This document shows positions 1 to 4,275 of a stretch of DNA of 5,234 bases, piece by piece. This stretch comes from Bacillota bacterium. Its GTDB lineage: Bacteria; Bacillota; Clostridia; Christensenellales; Aristaeellaceae. Both the position numbers and the translations under genes were made by a program. Within the stretch, counting starts at the first letter, position 1; the number at the start of each line of letters is the position of its first letter. The stretch is taken from positions 1 through 5,234 of the forward strand of contig JAEVZE010000177.1 in the NCBI GenBank assembly GCA_023392395.1. Reading direction: 5' to 3'. The notes below the pieces were generated by a model, which saw only the letters and a program-made list of their open reading frames with translations, ran no database searches and was not told where the DNA came from.

Positions 1-512
1 ACATCTGGGGCGACGTGGCCTACGTCAACGGCATGCTCTTCAGCCCCAACCTCTGGCGCACCTACTTCAAGCCCATCACGAAAAAGTTGATCGATATCTG
101 CCATGAGGCAGGCCTGATGGTGGTCTACCACGGCTGCGGCAACGCCACCGCCATCTACGAGGACTTCATTGGCATGGGTCTGGATTCCTACAACCCGCTG
201 GAGTGCAAGAGCCATCTGGACATCGTGGAGCTTCGCAATCAGTTCGGCTACCGGCTGGGCTTCGTGGGCAACATCGACGTGCGCGAGATGGAGTCCGGCG
301 ATAAAAACCGCATCAAGCGCGAGGTACTGCACAAGATGTTGGGCGCGGTGGAGGGCCGCTGGGTCGCCCAGAGCGACCACTCGGTCTCCTCCGACGTGGC
401 CCCGGAGAGCTACGCCTACATGCTGGAAGTCGTGCGCGAATACGGCGTGTACCCGCTGGACGTTGCACGAATCGAGCGCGAAATCGCCGCTCTGGACGCG
501 GCCCGGGCGTAG
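1..512 (+). CDS. URO-D/corrinoid methyltransferase family protein, C-terminal part (5' end outside window)
   Basis: The reading frame is open from the left edge (first full codon at 3) to TAG at 510-512, so only about 169 C-terminal residues are visible; the GTG at 15 is internal and is used here only as residue 1 for numbering. The start reads I-W-G-D-V-A-Y-V-N-G followed by FSPNLWR and YFKP, the usual middle of URO-D-like methyltransferases. A HGCGN motif gives an H-x-C pair (H39, C41; bases 129-137), the first two zinc ligands in the MtaA/MtbA branch. Y-N-P-L-E-C (C64) and VGNIDVRE follow, matching the barrel strands that in URO-D relatives carry NPLE and GGID motifs. A third ligand could be C64 or the D121/H122 pair near the C-terminus, where MtaA/MtbA have Cys. 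The likely role is cytoplasmic zinc-dependent methyl transfer to or from a corrinoid protein or cofactor. Haem-pathway HemE is unlikely because of the H-x-C site and the paralogous neighbour. The substrate is unknown. Confidence 0.85.
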   Translation, partial: IWGDVAYVNGMLFSPNLWRTYFKPITKKLIDICHEAGLMVVYHGCGNATAIYEDFIGMGLDSYNPLECKSHLDIVELRNQFGYRLGFVGNIDVREMESGDKNRIKREVLHKMLGAVEGRWVAQSDHSVSSDVAPESYAYMLEVVREYGVYPLDVARIEREIAALDAARA

Positions 513-519
513 CGCCCGG
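503..519 (+). other. Perfect 7-bp GC hairpin spanning the stop codon of the first gene
   Basis: CCGGGCG (503-509) pairs exactly with CGCCCGG (513-519), leaving a 3-nt loop that is part of the TAG stop codon. No T tract follows; the AGGAGGG of the next gene starts 7 nt later. It is therefore unlikely to be a terminator. It could slow ribosomes or protect the transcript between the two cistrons, but GC-rich coding DNA also produces such stems by chance. Confidence 0.4.
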
Positions 520-525
520 CCCGTT

Positions 526-532
526 AGGAGGG
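526..532 (+). promoter_or_regulatory. Strong ribosome binding site of the second methyltransferase-like gene
   Basis: AGGAGGG lies 6 nt before the ATG at 539, a near-perfect Shine-Dalgarno sequence that fixes this start. The 26-nt gap to the upstream stop leaves little room for a promoter, so the two genes are most likely co-transcribed. Confidence 0.9.
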
Positions 533-538
533 AATGTC

Positions 539-1873
539 ATGAGCCGCTATCTCAACCTTCGGGACCGGTTTGGCCTGGATTATCCCGATGGGCTGACCTT
601 CGGCCGCCTGCCGGAACCGGATCTGGCGCTTCCCAAGGACGACGTAGCTCGCCTGCGCGCCCTGGGCAGGCGCAAAAAAGAATATGCCGAAAACCCGGTC
701 ATGGACGAGCGCCGCGCCCGCTGGCGCGCCGCCAACGACCTTCATATGACCAAGCCCCCCATCTTCGTGGACGAGATCTGCTGGACGGAGTTTAAAGACC
801 CCGCGCTGAACCTTGCATGCGTCCATCCATTCGCGCGGGAGCTGGAAGACCTGCTGCTCAAGGAGTTGTACTGCCTGGACCACGCGCTGTACGATCAGGT
901 GGCGGAGCCATTCATCGAAAACCCGCTGGTGGTCTACGACAGCGGTTTTGGCATCGACGAAGTGGTGGACACCCGCTCTACCCAGTTCAACAGCGAGATC
1001 GTGTCGCGCCACTTCCACACCCTGATCAACGGGATGGACGACATCGAAAAGATCCGGGAGCCGGAAGTCGCCCTCGACATGGAGCGCACGAAGCAGTACG
1101 GCGAACTGCTCTCGTCGATCTTTGACGGCATCCTGCCGGTGGTCACCGTGGGCGCGCGGGGGCTGTGGTTCACGCCCTGGGACTACCTGATCCGCGTGAT
1201 GGGCGTCGACCAGACCTTTGTGAACCTGTACGACGAGCCGGAGTTCGTCGAGGCGGTGGTGCGAAGGTACGTGGACATGGCGATGATTCGCATGGAGAAG
1301 TACCGCGCGCTCGGCATCTGGGCCAGCAACAATTCTCCCGTTCGCGTGGGTTCCGGCGGCTACGGCCTGGTTTCGGCATTGGACGCGCAGGAACTGTACC
1401 CGTACAACTGCCCTGCAAAGCACATGTGGGGCTGCGGCAACGCGCAGATCTTCTCGTCGGTCAGCCCTGCGATGCACTGGCAGTTCTCGCTGCAGTACGA
1501 AATGGACTGGCTGAAGCAGTTCGGCCTCACCTACTATGGCTGCTGCGAGCCGCTCTCCGGTAAGATGGACCTGATGGACCGCATCCCGAACCTTCGCAAG
1601 GTGTCGATGAGCCCATGGAACAACTTCGAGGCGGCCGCCGAGCGCTGCCGCGGCAAGTACGTGATGAGCTGCAAGCCCTCCCCCGCCGTATTCGCGGGCG
1701 ATTCCTTTGACGAGGACGAGGCCAGGCGCGCCATCCTCGCCATCCTGAACGCCACAAAGGGCTGCTCGATCGAGCTGGTCATGAAGGACATCTCGACGCT
1801 GCGCTTCAAACCCGAACGGCTGCACGCCTGGGCGAAGGTGGCGCGGGAGACGGTAGACAATTACTTCGCCTAA
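539..1873 (+). CDS. URO-D/corrinoid methyltransferase-like protein with Cys-Cys metal-site variant
   Basis: This is a complete 444-residue protein with no signal peptide or membrane segment, so cytoplasmic. The N-terminal ~110 residues are polar and helical, with an R/K-rich stretch (residues 40-65). The barrel follows: VVYDSGFGIDE (132-141), LWFTPWDYLIRVMG (209-222), YDEPEF (231-236) and LTYYGCCEPL (330-339). At 334-336, G-C-C occupies the place where the upstream protein has H-G-C. SMSPW (356-360), YVMSCKPSP (374-382) and KGCSIELVMKDIST (408-420) complete the C-terminal half; C409 sits about where the third zinc Cys of MtaA/MtbA lies. This is a clostridial-type URO-D relative, usually annotated only as 'uroporphyrinogen decarboxylase' or 'methyltransferase-like'. 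I infer a role in methyl transfer to a corrinoid carrier, perhaps in demethylation of a methoxylated or methylated compound, working with the upstream paralogue in one operon. Residues C335/C336/C409 are the candidate metal ligands. Haem synthesis is unlikely. The substrate cannot be read from sequence. Confidence 0.82.
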   Translation: MSRYLNLRDRFGLDYPDGLTFGRLPEPDLALPKDDVARLRALGRRKKEYAENPVMDERRARWRAANDLHMTKPPIFVDEICWTEFKDPALNLACVHPFARELEDLLLKELYCLDHALYDQVAEPFIENPLVVYDSGFGIDEVVDTRSTQFNSEIVSRHFHTLINGMDDIEKIREPEVALDMERTKQYGELLSSIFDGILPVVTVGARGLWFTPWDYLIRVMGVDQTFVNLYDEPEFVEAVVRRYVDMAMIRMEKYRALGIWASNNSPVRVGSGGYGLVSALDAQELYPYNCPAKHMWGCGNAQIFSSVSPAMHWQFSLQYEMDWLKQFGLTYYGCCEPLSGKMDLMDRIPNLRKVSMSPWNNFEAAAERCRGKYVMSCKPSPAVFAGDSFDEDEARRAILAILNATKGCSIELVMKDISTLRFKPERLHAWAKVARETVDNYFA

Positions 1874-1892
1874 CAGGGAGAAACAACAGTAG

Positions 1893-1924
1893 GCGGCTGT
1901 CCCAATAGCGGACAGCCGCTTTTT
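1893..1924 (+). terminator. Intrinsic terminator of the methyltransferase operon
   Basis: GCGGCTGTCC (1893-1902) and GGACAGCCGC (1910-1919) form a perfect 10-bp stem with a 7-nt loop, followed at once by TTTTT (1920-1924). It begins 19 nt after the stop of the second methyltransferase-like gene. On the opposite strand there is no T tract after the stem, so it should act only on plus-strand transcripts. Confidence 0.93.
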
Positions 1925-1937
1925 ACGGGGGAAACGC

Positions 1938-1986
1938 CAAAGGGCGCTGCCCTTTGAAAACCTGCCAGGGGAATGATTCCCCCTGG
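1938..1986. repeat. Double-palindrome intergenic element
   Basis: Two palindromes lie 8 nt apart. CAAAGGGC (1938-1945) pairs with GCCCTTTG (1949-1956) around a 3-nt loop. CCAGGGG (1965-1971) pairs with CCCCTGG (1980-1986); alternatively GGGGAA/TTCCCC pairs around TGA with one bulged C. They sit between two convergent genes, just beyond the plus-strand terminator. On the minus strand the second palindrome is followed by CAGG then TTTT (1960-1957), so it might serve as a weak terminator for the peptidase gene, which has no better one. I recall similar GGGCGCTGCCC/CCAGGGG...CCCCTGG blocks as dispersed intergenic repeats in clostridial genomes; that is from memory and unchecked. The remaining DNA to 2082 shows no gene. 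Confidence 0.6.
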
Positions 1987-2082
1987 ACCCCACAAGAAGA
2001 AAAATGTCCGCTAGAGCGTCCATTTAGGGGGCAGACGGCAAACAGGTTCAAATCGAACAATGCGGGACGAAAAACAAGGTAG

Positions 2083-3273
2083 TTATGCCTCGGGTGGTGC
2101 GTTCAAGCATTTTGTGAGCGTATATCCGCCATTGCTGGGGTTGTTGCCGGTCAGTTCCAGCGTGTCCAAATCGTTGAAGTGCCACCATTCGGAGGCCAGA
2201 GGCGTCAGTCCCGCCTTCGCGCAATAGGTCTGCAGCCGAAGCGCCGCGTCGTTCATCTTTGGCGAAGGCGCGGCCTGTCGCCAGGCGGTGCGCGACTTGG
2301 AATTGACTGGACTGGAGAACGCTGCCGACGCCTTGCTGAGTTCATGCATGGGCGTGGGCATTTTATACCGTTCCGCGCTCGTCACGCGGGTATAGCCATA
2401 AGCGCCGGTGACCGCCGGATTTGTGCCGGTCACCTTGGCCAGGCTTACGTCGATGGCTCCTCCGCGCTGATGGTTGGACAATTTGGTCGAAGCAAACCAG
2501 GAGAGCGTCCAGGGCGCGGTGGAGATGCCATCCAGAACGGTTTTGTTCTCGTTTGCCAGCTTCGAGAGCGCGCGCACGATGGTCATCTGCACGTCAAAGG
2601 GCCGGAACGCTTCGTAAAGCACCAGCGTTTCGCCGTTTTTCAGCGCCATCTGCTGCGCCCTGAAAACCTTCTTTGCCATCGGGTACAAGACCGGCATGAT
2701 GAACTGCCTCTCCCCCAGTCGGTCGTTGCTCTGTTTGCCGGGGTACAGTCCCTTGCCGGTGATGCCGGGCAGCGCCATGCCGGAGGAGTGTATGACGGAG
2801 GCGTAGGTGTTGGTGGAGTCGTAGACGATGGACGGGACGATGTCGGGCAGGTTGACCAGGCAGTACTTGCTGAGGAGCCAACCGGGGTCTCCCTCTGTCT
2901 GCACCCGCCACCAGTCGCCTGATTCCGAGAGCACCTGGAAGGGCGTCCCAGCCTTAAGCGTCTGGGTGGCCGCCGCGGCCCCGTTGGGGCTGGCGCGCAG
3001 CTTCATCGTTACCGACGCGTAGCCCGCAGCGCCTTGGACCGGCAGTTCAAAGGCCGTCGCTTTCAGCGGCGCGGGCGTGGCGGTGGGCGCAGGCGATGGT
3101 GTCTCCAAGACAGTGGGTGAAGCGGACGGGGCGGGCGACGCCGTAGCCGGAGGCGGTGTGGGAAGCGGGCCGGGCTGAATTCGCCTTGCCCGAAGGGTCA
3201 AGATCACAGCCAGCACCAAAAGCGCCAGCAGGACCGCCATCAGGATGGTCGCCGGTCTTCCTCGTCTGCGCAT
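2083..3273 (-). CDS. Membrane-anchored SH3-VanX-like D,D-dipeptidase (peptidase M15)
   Basis: With the ATG at 3273 the protein is 396 residues. In order: a basic N-terminus, one hydrophobic segment (8-27) without a clear signal-peptidase site, a Pro/Ala/Thr/Ser-rich linker (33-70), a bacterial SH3 domain (about 86-139, MKLRASPNG to GWLLSKY), and an M15 domain (about 147-368). The catalytic domain shows YEAFRP (220-225, R224), SNHQRGGAID (266-275; zinc ligands H268 and D275), MPTPMHE (305-311) and EWWH (362-365; E362 base, H365 ligand). The H-to-D gap of 7 and E-to-H gap of 3 equal those of VanX (H116/D123, E181/H184), and the Arg-to-His gap is 44 against 45 in VanX. The expected activity is zinc-dependent cleavage of D-Ala-D-Ala or related wall peptides, outside the membrane with the SH3 domain binding peptidoglycan. 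Classical VanX is a cytoplasmic ~200-residue enzyme, so wall maturation or recycling seems likelier than vancomycin resistance; no vanH or vanA homologue is present. A D,D-carboxypeptidase role is the alternative. Confidence 0.88.
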   Translation of the reverse strand: MRRRGRPATILMAVLLALLVLAVILTLRARRIQPGPLPTPPPATASPAPSASPTVLETPSPAPTATPAPLKATAFELPVQGAAGYASVTMKLRASPNGAAAATQTLKAGTPFQVLSESGDWWRVQTEGDPGWLLSKYCLVNLPDIVPSIVYDSTNTYASVIHSSGMALPGITGKGLYPGKQSNDRLGERQFIMPVLYPMAKKVFRAQQMALKNGETLVLYEAFRPFDVQMTIVRALSKLANENKTVLDGISTAPWTLSWFASTKLSNHQRGGAIDVSLAKVTGTNPAVTGAYGYTRVTSAERYKMPTPMHELSKASAAFSSPVNSKSRTAWRQAAPSPKMNDAALRLQTYCAKAGLTPLASEWWHFNDLDTLELTGNNPSNGGYTLTKCLNAPPEA

Positions 3274-3280
3274 GCGTGCG

Positions 3281-3287
3281 CCTCCCT
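3281..3287 (-). promoter_or_regulatory. Ribosome binding site selecting the ATG start of the M15 peptidase
   Basis: On the minus strand AGGGAGG is followed by 7 nt and then ATG at 3273. This favours that ATG over the in-frame GTG at 3297, which would add eight residues and has only a weaker GAGGTG upstream. The shorter form also gives a more typical basic n-region before the membrane segment. Confidence 0.8.
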
Positions 3288-3338
3288 GTTTTGCCACTTT
3301 CCCACCTCATTTTTCCCCGTAGCGCCACGAAAATGCGC

Positions 3339-3360
3339 AAAAAAACGCGCATGCAGCGCG
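3339..3360 (-). terminator. Minus-strand intrinsic terminator upstream of the M15 peptidase gene
   Basis: Read on the minus strand, CGCGC (3360-3356), a 5-nt loop and GCGCG (3350-3346) are followed directly by seven T (3345-3339). The stem is short but all G:C and the T tract is strong. It would end transcripts coming from the acetyltransferase side, or act as an attenuator if the peptidase promoter lies further upstream. A competing 6-bp stem, ATGCGC (3333-3338) with GCGCAT (3347-3352), uses the distal arm and encloses the T tract. Confidence 0.65.
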
Positions 3361-3391
3361 CTCATACCATCAAGTCCCGAAGGGATTCCAT

Positions 3392-3420
3392 CATTTCCGG
3401 CGACCTGTGCGCCGGAAATG
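3392..3420. repeat. Perfect 11-bp inverted repeat
   Basis: CATTTCCGGCG (3392-3402) pairs exactly with CGCCGGAAATG (3410-3420) around a 7-nt loop. It ends one base before the 16-bp palindrome, so the two stems would stack next to each other in RNA. CCGGAAAT recurs at 3481-3488, so the arm sequence is partly repeated in this gap. No T tract follows on either strand. Confidence 0.75.
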
Positions 3421-3421
3421 C

Positions 3422-3457
3422 GTTTGTTCTCCCAATGCGCACATTGGGAGAACAAAC
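3422..3457. repeat. Perfect 16-bp inverted repeat with 4-nt loop
   Basis: GTTTGTTCTCCCAATG (3422-3437) is matched base for base by CATTGGGAGAACAAAC (3442-3457) around CGCA. This is the longest uninterrupted palindrome in the window. It reads almost the same on both strands, so a stem would form in a transcript from either direction. It lacks a terminal T tract in both orientations, which argues against a simple terminator. It may be a dispersed palindromic repeat, an RNA-stabilising stem, or a binding site for a dimeric protein. Confidence 0.85.
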
Positions 3458-3587
3458 AATACCATCAGTCAGTGCACCGCCCGGAAATCCTGTGGGATTT
3501 CAGGCGCACGCAGGCTTTTCCTTACGCATCGACAAAACCGAAGAGGTCTTCGATGCTCCGAGCGCGCATGCCGCGCGCTTTGGGTTT

Positions 3588-4109
3588 CTATTTATCTCCC
3601 GCGCTTCTGTGCTGCGCATAGATCGCGCGCATCTGCCCAGCGATTTCAACGACCTTCTCCAGGCGGAATCCCCGGCTTTCAAGCAGCCGCCGGGTCAGAT
3701 GGTTTTCCAGCTTCGTGGTCGTCATGATGTGCTCGCAGCGCGCCGGAAACGCATCCATCGCCATCTTGAACAGCTTGCTCGCGATGCCTTGTCTTCTGTA
3801 CGCCGGCGCGATGGCCATCATGTTGGCGTGGCCGACCCGGTCCAACTGTTCATCACCGAACCCGAACTGGCGGCCCAGGTTCATGCCGGACAACCGCCCC
3901 GGTACGGAGCATGTGATGAAACCAATCAGTTCTTCCCCGTCGAACACGCCGAAGGCAAAGTTGTCGAACTGAAAAGCGCGCTCAATCAGCGCGCGGCTGC
4001 TCAGAATGAAGATGCCCTGGTCATATGTCCAACAGCACTGCTGCAATTCCAGAATCTTTTCGACGCTCCCAGCATCCAGCCGGGCATAGCGGTATTCCAT
4101 CTCTCTCAC
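3588..4109 (-). CDS. GNAT-family N-acetyltransferase
   Basis: This 173-residue protein is the usual length for a single GNAT domain, with no signal or membrane segment. FAFGVFDGEELIGFITCSV (51-69) forms the two central strands. ANMMAIAPAYRRQGIASKLF (95-114) is motif A, with R-R-Q-G-I-A as the acetyl-CoA pyrophosphate loop. NHLTRRLLESRGFR (136-149) is motif B, with the Asn and the helix before the final GF strand typical of RimI-like members. It should transfer acetyl from acetyl-CoA to an amine, but the acceptor cannot be predicted. The GTG start at 4109 has AAAGG 9 nt upstream; an in-frame ATG at 4100, three codons in, sits right behind a GAGAGAG run and is a real alternative. It stands alone between hairpins on both sides, so its link to the permease or the peptidase is only one of position. 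No convincing promoter is visible in 4110-4190. Confidence 0.87.
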   Translation of the reverse strand: MREMEYRYARLDAGSVEKILELQQCCWTYDQGIFILSSRALIERAFQFDNFAFGVFDGEELIGFITCSVPGRLSGMNLGRQFGFGDEQLDRVGHANMMAIAPAYRRQGIASKLFKMAMDAFPARCEHIMTTTKLENHLTRRLLESRGFRLEKVVEIAGQMRAIYAQHRSAGDK

Positions 4110-4194
4110 GCTCGCTTACCTTTAGGGCGCATGTGCCTGCACCCCTACCGTATGCGCAGGGCGAGGGAGCGGTTCCCTGACAGCTTTGGGTACA

Positions 4195-4228
4195 AAGCAG
4201 CGCCCCGCGTTTTTGCGGAGCGCTGCTT
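4195..4228 (-). terminator. Probable intrinsic terminator of the uracil permease gene
   Basis: AAGCAGCGC (4195-4203) pairs with GCGCTGCTT (4220-4228); after one C/A mismatch, CCGC (4205-4208) pairs with GCGG (4215-4218) around a 6-nt loop. The hairpin starts 47 nt beyond the permease stop on the minus strand and ends in TTT before GTA, a short T tract. It is more stable than needed for termination but the weak tail leaves room for doubt. A small 5-bp stem AGGGA/TCCCT (4164-4178) and a 6-bp GCGCAT/ATGCGC pairing (4127-4157) lie between it and the acetyltransferase start. Confidence 0.6.
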
Positions 4229-4275
4229 GGGGCCTTTATCCCCTGCCGTGTACTTTTTGCTTTTGCCCGAATGGG

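Larger units (their letters stand above)
3364..3467. repeat. 9-bp direct repeats bracketing two large hairpins
   Basis: ATACCATCA occurs at 3364-3372 and again at 3459-3467 in the same orientation. Between them lie the two largest inverted repeats of the window. The arrangement resembles a short insertion flanked by a target duplication, but no transposase is present and the copies do not abut the palindromes exactly (the right copy starts 1 nt after the 16-bp stem, the left copy ends 19 nt before the 11-bp stem). A 9-bp match in a region this size could also be chance. Confidence 0.35.
3274..3587. other. Hairpin-rich intergenic region without a convincing gene
   Basis: This 314-bp gap separates the peptidase and acetyltransferase genes, both on the minus strand. 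Open frames here are short, run into neighbouring genes in the wrong frame or strand, and lack good ribosome binding sites. Besides the elements listed separately it holds a 7-bp stem GAAATCC/GGATTTC (3484-3501, 4-nt loop), a 5-bp stem CGAAG/CTTCG (3539-3552) competing with a 7-bp pairing GCATCGA/TCGATGC (3526-3532 with 3550-3556), and a 7-bp stem AGCGCGC/GCGCGCT (3561-3579) just beyond the acetyltransferase stop. A possible extended -10 box, TGGTATTGT on the minus strand (3464-3456), has no good -35. Possibilities are an untranslated leader of the peptidase gene, a small structured RNA, or remains of a small inserted palindromic element. Confidence 0.5.

Noticed and set aside
524..2023. Long minus-strand open frame (499 codons) opposite the second methyltransferase-like gene.
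   Set aside because: Its translation is rich in His, Arg, Val and Gln with no recognisable motifs, as expected from the complement of a GC-rich gene. The plus-strand frame has family motifs and a perfect ribosome binding site.
2045..2060. GGTTCAAATCGAAC, which looks like a tRNA T-arm.
   Set aside because: The flanks do not form the 5-bp T-stem, and no acceptor, D or anticodon arm can be found around it, so it is neither a tRNA nor a supportable attachment site.
2179..2922. Plus-strand open frame of 247 codons opposite the M15 peptidase.
   Set aside because: No motif or ribosome binding site, and the opposite strand has the intact catalytic residues of an M15 enzyme.
3240..3455. Short minus-strand frame beginning inside the 16-bp palindrome; both strands can encode FSQCAHWENK there.
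   Set aside because: The shared peptide is a consequence of the palindrome. The frame crosses the terminator, overlaps the peptidase start out of frame, and has no convincing ribosome binding site.
3274..3587. Possible CRISPR array or riboswitch in the hairpin-rich gap.
   Set aside because: There are no regularly spaced repeats with unique spacers, and none of the conserved cores of riboswitch classes I know is visible.
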